Notes under the pieces: generated by a model | Told to the model about the DNA's origin: nothing | Database searches by the model: none | Seen by the model: only the letters and a program-made list of their open reading frames with translations | DNA from: Dactylorhiza incarnata | Lineage: Eukaryota; Streptophyta; Magnoliopsida; Asparagales; Orchidaceae | DNA length: 64,000 bases | Direction of reading: 5' to 3' | Assembly (NCBI GenBank): GCA_033032865.1 | Contig: JAWHQI010000019.1 | Coordinates: forward strand, 10,706,001-10,770,000 | Shown here: piece by piece, positions 1 through 9,874 of the stretch | Numbering within the stretch: position 1 is the first letter of the stretch | Layout: each line of letters starts with the position of its first letter | Translations under genes and position numbers: made by a program

Positions 1-759
1 AACATAATCCTTTGGCGCGCCGGCCGGCCATTTCGGCCACTGAGAGTTGACGACGACACGGATTGCGCACTGCGGTTGGCCCCCTGGAGGGACCCAGCGG
101 ATTGGCTGTGGTGTTGCCTTGACCAGGAGCTATGGGCTCACGGTTGAGTTCCCCGACTTGGAGAAGAGGGCGATCGAGGAGGATGCGCCTTTCCCAAGTT
201 CGAGCGAGATTCATTGTTGTAGTGAGATCCGGAGGATTCTGGAATTCTACGTCCAAACAAAGGCGCCCGTGCAGACCAGCCGTAAAGAAGGGAACTTGTT
301 GGTCGAGCCGGCCGGACGGGGCACGGGCTAAGAACAGTTGGCAACGCTCTAAATAGTCGTCAAGAGACATGGTTTGCCGCAGCGCGATGAGATCCCCAAG
401 GGGATTTCCTCGGAGGGGCAGCCCGAAACGGAGAGTGCAGGCAGAAATGAAATCCTCCCATTGTAATTGAGATCGCTCCCGCTGAAGTTGCGTGTACCAT
501 AATTGGGCGGCTCCCATAAGATGGAAGGAAGCGAGCCCGAGCCTTTCATCCCACGGCGTAAGCTGGTTGGAAAAAAAGAGTTCACATCGGTTGAGCCATG
601 AAAGAGGGTCCTCGCGGCCATCATAGATTGGAAAGTCGATTTTGGTGTAGCGTAGGATAGTGTGGTCTGGACGAGTAGAAGAGATGTCCTTTGGTCCCAG
701 TCAGCGTTCATTTGGTCCATGCGGGCTGAGAGGTGTGCATAGAAGTCGGAGTCTCCCAT
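1..759 (-). pseudogene. Ty3/gypsy gag (chromovirus-like), 5' part, runs off the left edge
   Basis: Capsid region of an LTR retrotransposon, which would assemble the virus-like particle in the cytoplasm. The leader peptide starts at the ATG complementary to 757-759 (MGDSDFYAHLSARMDQM). Near 700 the frame breaks by one base. The main frame then reads RPDHTILRYTKIDFPIYDG, continues with PLSWLNRCELFF and MGAAQLWYTQLQRE, and reaches LSVAEMAGRRAKGLC at the window edge, which is where the zinc knuckle of chromovirus Gag normally begins. This order is the retrotrans_gag fold. The PBS lies about 60 bp upstream, which supports the start. I read the long frame from the reverse complement; the longer ATG-initiated frames here are shadows. 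The one-base break makes this copy defective unless it is a sequencing error. Confidence 0.8.
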
Positions 760-820
760 GAAAATAGCAATGGCGGTGGTGGTAGACGGGTTGGTGTTGG
801 GGTACGTTGGGGTCGGCGAA

Positions 821-836
821 CCTGGATCTGATACCA
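821..836 (-). promoter_or_regulatory. Primer-binding site, initiator tRNA-Met
   Basis: The minus strand reads TGGTATCAGATCCAGG, matching the plant initiator tRNA-Met 3' end except near the middle (canonical TGGTATCAGAGC). It sits 3 bases inside the proposed LTR end and just upstream of the gag start, as expected for first-strand priming. Confidence 0.75.
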
Positions 837-839
837 AGA

Positions 840-1057
840 TGTTACGTGTCCCGGATTGGGTACGCGTAAAGGGATGTGGTAGTGCGAAGTCCCGTGAGGG
901 ATGCCGAATTCCTTTCCTGGTCCCCGTCGGGAAGGAGTGCGTCGTCGACAACGAAGGTGCCGGATGGAAGACGAAGGCGGAAGGCCGGTAGGTGAAATAT
1001 GTATGAGAATGTTGGGGTGGAGGAAGTGGCACGTGTGATGGCGCACAAAACCCAACA
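840..1057 (-). repeat. Short 5' LTR of the minus-strand Ty3/gypsy element
   Basis: On the minus strand the segment begins TGTTGGGTTTTG and ends ACGTAACA, giving TG...CA ends with a short inverted repeat (TGTT/AACA). It abuts the PBS with a 3-base spacer. At 218 bp it is short and I see no clear TATA box, so the outer boundary is less sure than the inner one. Confidence 0.45.
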
Positions 1058-1074
1058 CAAGTCTATTCCCGCAG

Positions 1075-2140
1075 GAGGCGGTGAACCTCTACCCATTCAG
1101 GCAAACCGAGTCCACGGTTGCGTCCGGATGGTTGTTCCGAGTCGATTTGATATATTAGCTTTTATGTTTTGAGTCATATTTGACACCCGATCGGACAAGA
1201 CGATATCAGCCGTCCGTTTCGGGTGCCCTAAGTTTGTTTAATTATAAATACATGCAGGGCTCGGCCTGTTTGAGGGATCGAAGGTTTGCTCTCATTTGCA
1301 GAAGCGTTCAGTCACACTCGGTGCGACGTCGGGTCTCCTCTTGGTGCGAGGCCAAGCTCTCCTCCTCCCCTCTCCATCCAGCCACCGTAAGCCCTCCTGC
1401 CCTCTTCCCTCTGTCGATATCACTTGCTCTCCCTCGCCGCTGTCTCCATTTCCCTCGCCCTAATCGTTGAAAGCCGCAACTCCTCCCGCATCCAGAACCC
1501 CAGCCGCATCCCCCTCAAGCCCCCAAATCCCTTGTCGCAACCCCCTCCTTCCAGCCCCTTCTTCCCTAACCCTACAGCCACCTCGCCTGAGTTCCCGGCC
1601 GCCAGCCGCCAGCCCCCTCTTTCCCGGCCGCCAACCACCCCCTTTTCCTTGCTGCCAGCCCGCTGAAGCCTCCTCATTGCCCACCTACAGCCACCTTCCT
1701 CTTCCTCTAACCACACACACACCACCCAAACCCTTTCCTCTCCGTCCAGAGCCCCTCTTCCGACTGCCTTCCCACTCGCAGCAAACCTGGATCCCCCAAC
1801 CAGTCGTTTGCCACCGCCTGCACGTGTAAGTTGTATTTGGAGTTCTATTTTTATTGTTGAAACTTTGGCACTATATATGTTGTGGATTCTATTATTATAT
1901 GTGTTTGTGTTGGGCAACGTATGCTTGCAGGGTTTATTCGGATTGTGCTTAAATAGTTGCGCCTCGATCATTTCCGAATAGAACTTGCTACTCTCTATTT
2001 TTAGTTTGCAACTGACTGAGCCTCTATTAGCTTTACTCTAATTAATTACTATTGTTAATTTCGCGCGAACCGTCTCTTGTATTTTCATCATAAGCATATC
2101 GCATTTAGGTTCACATTTAACGAGTCCACTTCGAGTCACC
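1075..2140 (+). repeat. LTR-like segment related to the LTRs at 24.9 and 28.9 kb
   Basis: Blocks in the same order match the LTRs of the 24,934-30,206 element: CCCATTC near 1,093, GCGTCCGGATG near 1,122, a TATAAATACATGCAGGGC block at 1,244, a C-rich leader at 1,330-1,830, and GCAGGGTTTATTCG near 1,928 followed by an ATTAATTA stretch. I see no coding sequence and could not fix exact ends or a target duplication. It is most likely a diverged solo or truncated LTR. Confidence 0.5.
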
Positions 2141-2584
2141 CTCCAATGCATCAACGTGAATGGAGGAAAACTGATAGTCAATTTGACTCTTCTTTTCTTC
2201 TTCTTCCTTCTCATTAAACCATGTTAGTACTTATAGTTACTTGCCCTATATCTAGGCATTAAACAATGGGATTAAAATAAAAAGTTATTGCCCCCATCTA
2301 GACATTAAACAAATGGGTAAGGGATAAGATGAAATATAAAAGACTATTGCCCCCCCCCCCCCCCCACACACCTAGGGTTTTAAACAAATGCTGCTTGGAA
2401 ATTAGGAAAGTTGAAATAAACTTTTAGATAAGAGATAAACTAAAAATAAGATACATAATCATCATGGTGGTGCTTCCCCAGGCCGGCGCTTCCCCATATT
2501 GTTCTTTGGGCCCTCTTGTGCGTGGGCAACACACGTACGTGTTGCCCCAACGCAGATCTGTGGTAATGATCGGCACCGTAACAC
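2141..2584. other. Non-coding stretch with a poly-C run
   Basis: No gene seen. The stretch repeats a phrase of the form 'attgccc...ctag.cattaaacaa..ggg' three times (near 2,240, 2,288 and 2,346) and holds a 16-base C run at 2,350-2,365. Its origin is not recognised. Confidence 0.4.
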
Positions 2585-2839
2585 GTTCATCAAACCACTT
2601 GTGTACATTCTCCTGCACAAAATGGTGTTGTTAAGCGAAATCATCATCTTCTTAAAGTGACATGATGCTTATTATTTACGATGTCTCTTCCAAAATACTA
2701 TTGGGGTGATGCCCTTCTTACTGCTGCTTACCTTATCAATCGTATTCCTTCCCCATCATCTAGGCAGTCGCACTCCTCTATAAATCTTAGGTATCCCCCT
2801 ACTACTCTTTTACCTCGTGTGTTTTGATGTTTATATTTT
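2585..2839 (+). pseudogene. Ty1/copia integrase fragment, part 1
   Basis: Translation gives HQTTCVHSPAQNGVVKR and then LPKYYWGDALLTAAYLINR, the copia integrase core end ('H.TSC..TPQQNG..ER' and 'WG.A...A.YLINR.P'). The frame contains a TGA where ARSLL is expected and another near 2,825. It runs into the target duplication of the solo LTR at 2,840 and resumes at 4,126. The upstream catalytic half is missing. This is a relic of an older element and not functional. Confidence 0.75.
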
Positions 2840-4125
2840 TGGTGCAACCCGCATCGCGTCCCTTTTATTTTCTTCGTGCACGTGTCGTTTATTTTGTAGC
2901 GCATGTCTTCGCGCATTTTTTGATTTATGATGTAGCGTTGAGTTGTATTGCGCGTGTTATAAGCGCTTGGATGTTTGTTTGTATCGCGCATGTTGCTCGC
3001 GCATTTTCTTTTGGCTCGTTGGTGTGACCGGCCAACGAGACCCTAAATGCATAGGTCCGGTATTTTAGGGGATAGATTAGCTTAGGGCAAGCTTATAATA
3101 ATTAATTATGTTTATTAAAATGTCCCATTTGCTTATTGCCGCCCCCCGCCCAGAAATTATCCTCGCTTTCATTTGAAAATCTGCCTTGTTTTTAAAATCC
3201 TTAATGAGGGCTGCTAATAACATTTTTTGCCCTAAAAATTGCTTTAAAACCTCCCCCCACTCCTCCTGTTTCAGGGGGCTGGAAATGAATTGAACGAACT
3301 TGTGTTCGTTCGGTTCTCCCAGCGCCGCTCACCCTCCCATCGACACGCAACTGCTTCTTCCTCGACGTGTCTTCCCCGACGAAGCTTCCCACGCCACCAC
3401 CTCCTCCACGCAGTCATCTCCTCCGGCGACGTGACCCCCTCGATTTCTCCTCCCTGTCGACGACGATACCAGCAGTTCCCCGCATTTCTCCAGTTGTCTT
3501 CCCCGTCGACGATGCTCCAGGAAGCCCCTTCCAGCCGCCGACGAGCTCGCCTGACTTACTGAGGCTCCGACGACCCCTCCCGCTCTGTTCTCCACCAGAT
3601 CCGGTGACCTCCAGCACTCTCCTCCCCTCCCAGCCGCTGCAAGCAGCCCTTTCAGCACCCACCACTGCTCGACAGTGCTGTTTCCAGCTTCTTTCAGGCA
3701 GGCCGACCAACAGTCTCCCTGCAGTGAAACCTGAGCACCTACAGCCTTGTTCCTCTCCTTCCAGGAGGGTCGACAGTCGTTGTCACTCTTTTGGGGGTAT
3801 ACCTCTTGACTCCTAGACCTCCTCCACTAGTTATTTGATGCTTGCATTTTAAATGAATAATTAATTATTGGAGCTTGCCCTACTAGTTTTGTCTTCTAAT
3901 TGCCGTTAAATTTATATCCGTTTGTGCCACCAATTAACTTCTGCACCTGTGGAATTATGATTCATAGCGTTTGTATGCTCGTGCGGTAGCGTTTACGTTT
4001 GTTTGCAACACCTAGGTCGCTTTAGTCGTTGAAATAGCCCGCAAATTCTCTCGAGCCGCATTTATTTTAAAAGATCACAATTATTTTTATTCCAAAACTA
4101 CAGCCCTAGGTTTGAGGTTACATCA
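2840..4125. mobile_element. Solo LTR inserted in copia integrase, TSD ATTTT
   Basis: Boundaries come from three signs. The ends are TGGTGCAACC and GGTTACATCA, an imperfect inverted repeat with TG...CA. The five bases ATTTT flank both sides (2,835-2,839 and 4,126-4,130). The interrupted integrase frame resumes exactly there. The 1,286 bp contain a C/T-rich leader-like stretch (3,240-3,830) and AT-rich ends but no PBS or coding region. A solo LTR left by LTR-LTR recombination explains this. The long frames inside the leader are composition artefacts. Confidence 0.75.
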
Positions 4126-4457
4126 ATTTTGTTCACATTCATAACATTACTCGCACAAACCTTGATCCTCGTGCCCTTCGATGTGTGTTCATTGGTTACT
4201 CTCCTACACAAAAATGGTACAAATGTTATCATCCTCCTAGCAGGAAAATCTTTGTCTCTATGGATGTCACTTTTCATGAAACTACCTCCTATTATGAGTC
4301 CTCACTTCAGGGGGAGTCTTCACACTTGAAAGTGAGTGTTCCTACTCTTTCTCTACCCGTTCTTCTTCCATTCAACGCCACTAAGGGGGAGAGTGTGGAT
4401 ATTCCCAAAACTATTCCCAAAGCAAAGGAGTTGCAGGTGTACACTCAGAGAAGTCCT
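4126..4457 (+). pseudogene. Ty1/copia integrase C-terminal fragment, part 2
   Basis: The translation continues the integrase of part 1: FVHIHNITRTNLDPRALRC, then VFIGYSPTQKWYKCYHPPS and KIFVSMDVTFHET. This is the conserved 'D.RA..C.F.GYS..QKGY.CY.P......S.DV.F.E' block between integrase and reverse transcriptase of Ty1/copia. It ends at a stop after KELQVYTQRSP, next to the start of the Sire-A LTR. No RT follows, so the rest of pol was lost when Sire-A or a rearrangement arrived. Confidence 0.8.
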
Positions 4458-6069
4458 TAGGATAAATATAAATTCACTTTATAATTGATGAAGTTTCAAT
4501 TTTTATGTTACAGATATAATCATTTTAAGTATTTACAAAGTTCCACAAAGCTAGTTGGTGCATTGGGCTAAAGGTTCCAAAATTCAGAAAATCAAAAAAT
4601 CTGTCCAAGTCCAATATCGACTAGACGGGGTGTCGACAAGAAAATCAGAAAATCTGTCTAAGTCCAATATCGACTAGACGGGTGTCGACAAGGTCAGTTT
4701 GTCGACTTGAAGTCTACTAGACAAATTCAGAAATATCGTCGAGACCAGGTGCCGACAAGGTTCATGTCGACTAGAAGCTCAGGAGCTAAGTTAATATCGA
4801 CTGGATGTTCGGAAGACAAGCACAATGTCGACTTGAAGGAGTGCAGATAAGATAAAGGTATGTACAGTCTTTATCGGCCAGAAAAAGACTTAGACAAATC
4901 TTCAAGTCTCTATGTCGACTGGAGTATCTGAATATCGACTAGAAGGACTCTGCATAATAATAACAGTGCATATCGACGAGATAATATTCATGTCGACGAG
5001 ACAGACTACATGTCGACGAGACAGTCTTCATGTCGACGTGACATACCACATATCAATAAGACTGTTCAATATCGTCCAGAAGAACTTATATCGTCGAGAG
5101 GGAGGGATTTCTGATTTCGGCATTTATGGTGCTGCAAATTCAACCAATCAAATCAGTCATAGATGTCAAGTGGTTTATTGGATATTATTTTCAATATAGC
5201 GTTGACTGATTCCATATAAATACCTAAAGTTTCTATCGGCTAAACCCTAACTCAGACACACAAAAAAAGACAATCTCATTTTTGCATGAATAGTGCTGCT
5301 CTCGACAGAAAGCAGAAACCCGACCACATCTTGGAGCAACATTCATCTTCATTCTCTGATCACTCTGGTGCTCAAGATTTGTTAAGGCCTACATTGGATT
5401 ATATCCTCATCAAGCAAGAAGGAAGTCGGGTAATTACTCTCTGCAAAAGGACTCTCTCTCTCTTTCTCTTTATTCATCAAGAAGACTTTTATTAGAGGAG
5501 AGGCATTTTCTCAAGATCTGAAATATTGTCAAGAAGAAGCCCTATTTCATCTGAAGATCACAAGGCTTCAAAGAAGACTCAAGCACATCAAGTTTATCTT
5601 TATTGAGTCTAGAAAAGTTGTAACAAATACATATACAAACTCTCTTGTAGTATTTCTATGAAATCTGAGGTAGGATTCTTGAGTGAATCTGAGGTAGGGC
5701 TCTTGTGTGAGCTTGAGGTAGGATTCCTTCTGTGGAATCTGAGGTAAGATCCTGAGCTAGGGGATCTGAGGTAAGGAATCAGGTAGTGTTCCTAAGATAG
5801 GAGATTTATCTCTGAGTTGTAAGATCTGTGATTGATCTGAGTATTGGTGGAGTTTGCCAAGGCTAGTACACCGCTAGATAGGCGAAGGGGGAAAGTGGAC
5901 GTACCCAAGATTGGGGAACCACTATAAATCTCTATGTTTGTGTGCGCTTGTTTTATTTCTGCTATCGTTTTAATTATTCCGCTACGAAACTAAAAAAGAG
6001 AACATCACCTATTCACCCCCCCCCCCCCCCCCCCCCTCTAGGTGTGATTTAGACATCTCATAACTTACA
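4450..6069 (+). repeat. 5' LTR of Sirevirus-like element 'Sire-A'
   Basis: Aligns end to end with the LTR at 9,875-11,212, e.g. the shared ACAGATATAATCATTT-type block at 4,512 and the ACAAAGTTCCACAAAGCTAG block. About 40 bp of the 5' tip are missing or unrecognisable. It holds a GTCGAC-word array (4,614-5,100), a TATA box at 5,215-5,220 (ccaTATAAATAcc), short 'atctgaggtaggattc' repeats at 5,660-5,790, a long C run at about 6,016-6,037, and ends ACTTACA followed by AG and the PBS. Confidence 0.85.
4606..5105 (+). repeat. GTCGAC / ATCGAC palindromic word array in the Sire-A LTR
   Basis: About twenty copies of GTCGAC, ATCGAC or TCGTCGAGA-like words occur upstream of the TATA box, often as facing pairs such as TATCGACTAGACG...GTGTCGACAAG. 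The same array recurs in the 3' LTR at 10,068-10,575, so it belongs to the element. Arrays of palindromic motifs in Sirevirus LTRs are known from other plants; their role is not settled. Confidence 0.75.
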
Positions 6070-6071
6070 AG

Positions 6072-6087
6072 TGGTATCAGATGGAGG
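6072..6087 (+). promoter_or_regulatory. Primer-binding site of Sire-A, initiator tRNA-Met
   Basis: TGGTATCAGATGGAGG begins two bases after the LTR end. The first ten bases match the initiator tRNA-Met complement. Confidence 0.8.
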
Positions 6088-6150
6088 TTGTTCAAAGAGA
6101 GCTTAACAGCTTGAACAAGATCTACACAAGGGATTCAAAGTCTAACCACC

Positions 6151-7734
6151 ATGACTTCAGGAGAAAATTACAAGGAACTACGTTCTATGAAATTACCTAT
6201 CTGCAGACAAGAAAATTTTGGTATTTGGAAGGAGAGGGTCAAGCTCTTCATCGAAGCCTCTGACCCAAGGATATTCGTCACAATAAAAGAGGGACCATTT
6301 GTCTCTATGAAAACTTCAACCATAGATCCAGTCAGATAAGTCCCTAAGAAATATAATGAAATGACAAAAGATGAAATCATCTTAGTCACCATGGACAAGA
6401 GAGCTAAGAACATCCTGGTCAGCTGTATTGATGATTCTATCTTCCAGAATCTGATTCACTGCAAGACAGCAAAAGAGATGTGGGATTCTCTCATTGTCTT
6501 CATGGAAGGGACTGGAGAAGTGAGGGATGATAAATAGTCCCTGCTAAACCAGGAATATGAAACATTCAGGCAGGATAAGAAGGACTCAATCTTCGAATGT
6601 TATGAAAAATTCTTCAAGATTGTGAATGCTTGAGAACTTATGGGAGAGAGTTCTCTAATTATGATTTGAATGACAAGTTCCTAAGGTCCTTGAATAAGGA
6701 ATGAGACATAAAGACGTGTCATTAGAGAAATGGGCAACCTTGCCAGGCTAGAGCCCCAAATCTATTTGGAAAACTGATATCTCATGAACTCCAGCTGAAC
6801 ATAAGGAAGAAGAAGAGGAAGAAGAAGAGGAAACAAGCCATCCTCCAAAGATGAATCAGTTGCCTTCAAGGATGAAAGTTCAAGAAGAACCAGGGATGAA
6901 TATCACATTCGACCAGCTAGATCTGCTGAAGATAAGGATTCAGAAGCCAGCACTTCAGGATCTGAACTTTCTGATGAAGAGTTACATCTATTCTCCAAAC
7001 ATTTCAAGAGACTGTTGTCACAGAGGAGACAGGACAAGTACAGGCCCTTCTCTTCCAGTTCTAGAAAGTCTGGTCACAGCTATGACAGACAGAAGCACAA
7101 GTCCAAAGTGGACAGGTATTAGCATAAACATAACAAATATGTTTCTTCTAATATTGTTTGCTATGGTTGTCAAAAAGCAAGTCATATTATCACTGACTTC
7201 CCAGCAAAGAGAAAAGGAAAGGAAAGATCTGATGGGAGAAGATCAAACAATGGAAAGAAGCAGGAGAAGAACTTCATAGCCAAGAAGGCTAAGGCCCTAA
7301 GTGATAGTGATACAAGCTCTTCCAATTCAGATGAAGAAGCCAACTTTGGCCTTATGGGTTGGTCAGAAGATGAAGACCATGCTTACTTCAATCATGGCAA
7401 GGTACTCTCTCACACCCCTCTCTCGGCTTCTGACACTGAATCTGATGCAAGCACACCTTCTCAGTATGAGGATGAGGATGATTTAGTAGAGCAGTTTGGT
7501 GCCCTACCGAAGGCTCTAACAAAGAGCAAGAAGTTGGTCAAGGCTCAGACTAAAGAGATTGAATCACTTAAGTCTCTTGAGTCAGAGCTCTCTGAGAAGA
7601 CTGAAAAGTTGACTCAGTTAAGCAATGAATTCAAGGAGACTCAAGAGAAGTCTGAAGCTCAAACTGAAATACTCCTTCAGAAGGAGAAGATCATCAAGGA
7701 ACTGGAAGACAAGCTTCTAGTTGAGAGAAATTAG
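6151..7734 (+). pseudogene. Sirevirus Gag (copia UBN2-type), decayed
   Basis: Capsid gene of Sire-A. It starts MTSGENYKELRSMKLPIC at 6,151, 80 bp after the PBS, and reads FGIWKERVKLFIEASDPRI and AKEMWDSLIVFMEGTGEVRD, the DUF4219/UBN2 pattern of copia Gag. Stops and shifts break it (first stop at 6,337). A zinc knuckle lies near 7,155 (CYGCQKASHIITDF); its fourth ligand Cys is replaced by Phe. The C-terminal part is open at 7,354-7,734 and forms a predicted coiled coil (KELVKAQTKEIESLKSLES-like heptads), normal for Sirevirus Gag. Not functional as read. Confidence 0.8.
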
Positions 7735-8051
7735 GTTGCAAAATTCTCAAGGACAACAACTGTCTTGCCAATTATTGATGAAATCTCTGCACCTTATAGA
7801 GGTGTAGGTCATGGTAAAGAAAAAGTTGTTGGAAAACCTCATAAGGATCATGGACCATTTGTAATTGCTTCAACAACACCATAAGTCAAAGGGAAAGAAA
7901 AGGTTGTTCCACAAAAGCCTATCCCAAAGAAAATTCATGTAACTGGGCAGCCCCAATTCCATCATGCACACAGCCACAAGATATATCTTAGAAATGCTAA
8001 GAATATTGCAGCTTACTCTTCTACTCATCAACATCTCACTCCACTAAAAAG

Positions 8052-8400
8052 GTGACTCGGAAGAAAAGGTATAATAGAATTGAGTGTTGGTGCTGTGGTA
8101 AGATTTGTCCTTTTGCCTTAGACTGTTGGTTCTATCCAACAGTGCCTAGGGCGAAAAATATGAGGCTTGCCAATAGTGTTGTTGTGAAGCATCATGTGAT
8201 TAGAACTAACAAGAACCTAGGACCCAAAATTATTTGGGTTCCTAAGGCAAACTAATCTGTTTTGCAGGATAGTCCAAAGGCCAAAAAAAATCCTATCTGA
8301 CATTTGAACAGTGAATGTTCCAGGAAAATGACTGGAGCAAGGGGTCATCTACAAGACTTATCTCTGATCAATCGCAGACATTGAGGGGGAGCAAGTCTCA
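8052..8400 (+). pseudogene. Sire-A Gag zinc-knuckle tail and protease stub
   Basis: The open frame 8,052-8,255 reads CWCCGKICPFALDCWFYP and ends IIWVPKAN, the Sirevirus block just before protease. After its stop a frame reads HLNSECSRKMTGARGHL, a decayed form of the copia protease motif LDSG(C/A)S.HMTG with Asp changed to Asn and Gly to Glu. Nothing of integrase or reverse transcriptase follows; the sequence passes straight into the EGE-repeat region, so almost all of pol is deleted. Confidence 0.7.
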
Positions 8401-8930
8401 GATTCAATGGATGTAGATGTTAGCTTGAAAGGAAATCAAGATGCACAAGAGATGGAAGGATTAGCGTTGTTGAGGGCGAGACTCATGATGAGCTCTCAGC
8501 CCAAGACACTGTGAAGAAATCTGGAAGGACTAGCGTTGTTGAGGGGGGGACTCATCTAGAGTCATCTACCCAAGATGATCAAGTGCAAGGATAATATTCT
8601 TCAATCCATTTATGAAGAAGTCAATGGAGAGGTGGGAGGTCATTCAAAGACCAAAGAAAATGGAAGGAGGATCTTCCAAAACAAAGAAGAGATCTTAAAA
8701 GAGGCAGAGAGAGCCTCTGGCCTCTGAAAGGGATGAGCTAGAATTGCCCCTGCACAAATTGAGGGGGAGTCAGCAACGGTGCCTGTAGTTGAGCATGCAG
8801 CACAAGATGTTTCTGACCCAATTCAAGAGGGAGAACAAGCTCCTGTGATTATAAATGAAGGAATGGATACTGAAGATATCCAAGTAAGAGATTATGTTGA
8901 GGGGAGCCTATGAAGGAGGCTGCTACCCAA
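8375..8930 (+). repeat. GAGGGGGAG(T) motif series encoding EGE repeats
   Basis: The word (T)TGAGGG(G)GGAG recurs near 8,382, 8,474, 8,540, 8,761, 8,900 and 8,947. In the reading frames around it this gives VEGETHDELSAQD, VEGGTHLESSTQD, IEGESATV and SEGESLPEI, so the DNA repeat and the peptide repeat coincide. The word also looks like a copia polypurine tract. Frame breaks, for instance the loss of one G at about 8,900, separate the segment from the ORF at 8,910. Confidence 0.55.
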
Positions 8931-9746
8931 GAGACAGCTAGAAGTGAGGGGGAGTCTCTACCTGAGATATCTGCCCTAGGAAATATTGGTTCTGTCAACA
9001 CTGACCCAAGTCTGCCTGAGAAAGTGAACTCTGCAGAAGATGATCATGATGATGATGATGATCAAGGCAAGGGCCAAGTCCATGAAATGACAGAAACTGT
9101 AAATCTCTGTAGAGAGATAATGCTACTCAAAGATAAGGAAGTCCTGGTGGAAGAAAATGAATCAAGTCCTATTCATATTCATGATGCAGATTTTGATGAT
9201 GACTTCATGGCTGAAAGCCTTGAAACTCTTAAGAGGAAAGAAAAGGTGAAAGAGCCAGAGATGCCCAGTTCCTCGGGTCCCAATGTTCAAGAAGAACCTT
9301 CAGGTTCCATCATTAGTCAAATGAGGACTATGCTGGCAGAAGAAAGACACCACTATGAACAGTTTGTGTCAATGGCAGTGAAAGATGATTTATCTGCTGA
9401 AATCAAGGTGCTAAAAGAGGATGTAGATCATGTCAATATTCTGCTCACTAGCTGGTTCACAAAGGCTGCCACAGCTGTGAATGTAAACAATGTTGCCCTC
9501 CAAACCCTGAATCAGAAAATGGAAGAACCTCAGGAAGGGCATCAGTTTATAGTTAATAATCTGGAAAGTGCAGTCAATCATCTGCTCACTAAACTGAATA
9601 CAAATCATCAAGATATGATTGAGAGAATGGTTAATAGCCAAGATTTTAGAATTCAGTTCATGTCAGGTAAGCTGGACCAAGACAAGGATGAGGTATTGAA
9701 AAGAATATTTGAAGAAGCCAGAAAGGGGGAGAAGGTAACAATATGA
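8910..9746 (+). CDS. Extra downstream ORF of Sire-A (acidic, coiled-coil; env-position ORF)
   Basis: 278 codons lying between the lost pol and the 3' LTR, in sense orientation. This is the position of the so-called env-like ORF of the SIRE1/Maximus group. Residues 1-60 are acidic with a DDHDDDDDQGKG tract. The middle is Ser/Pro/Glu rich. From about residue 135 it is helical and heptad-like (QMRTMLAEERHHYEQF, then LSAEIKVLKEDVDHVNILL). I see no signal peptide or membrane segment, so an envelope role is not supported by the sequence. The upstream frame suggests the original ORF began further 5' and lost its start through a one-G deletion in GAGGGGGAG. The family assignment is by position and composition only. 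Confidence 0.6.
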   Translation: MKEAATQETARSEGESLPEISALGNIGSVNTDPSLPEKVNSAEDDHDDDDDQGKGQVHEMTETVNLCREIMLLKDKEVLVEENESSPIHIHDADFDDDFMAESLETLKRKEKVKEPEMPSSSGPNVQEEPSGSIISQMRTMLAEERHHYEQFVSMAVKDDLSAEIKVLKEDVDHVNILLTSWFTKAATAVNVNNVALQTLNQKMEEPQEGHQFIVNNLESAVNHLLTKLNTNHQDMIERMVNSQDFRIQFMSGKLDQDKDEVLKRIFEEARKGEKVTI

Positions 9747-9874
9747 GGTAACAATTGATATCAGTTTTCATTTTTCAGAACCACATTAGATAATGCACAT
9801 GATAGTTTTGATATTTTTTATCGTGTGAAGTTCATCTTTACTTAAGGTTCTGACATCTTCAAATAGTGAGAGAT

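Noticed and set aside
1420..1971. Overlapping long frames on both strands (183 and 120 codons)
   Set aside because: They lie in the C-rich leader of an LTR-like segment, have Pro/Arg/Gly-biased products with no motif, and are open on several frames at once because of base composition.
8910..9746. Calling the Sire-A extra ORF an envelope protein
   Set aside because: It is in the env-like position, but I see no signal peptide, membrane segment or fusion-type features; it is acidic and coiled-coil.
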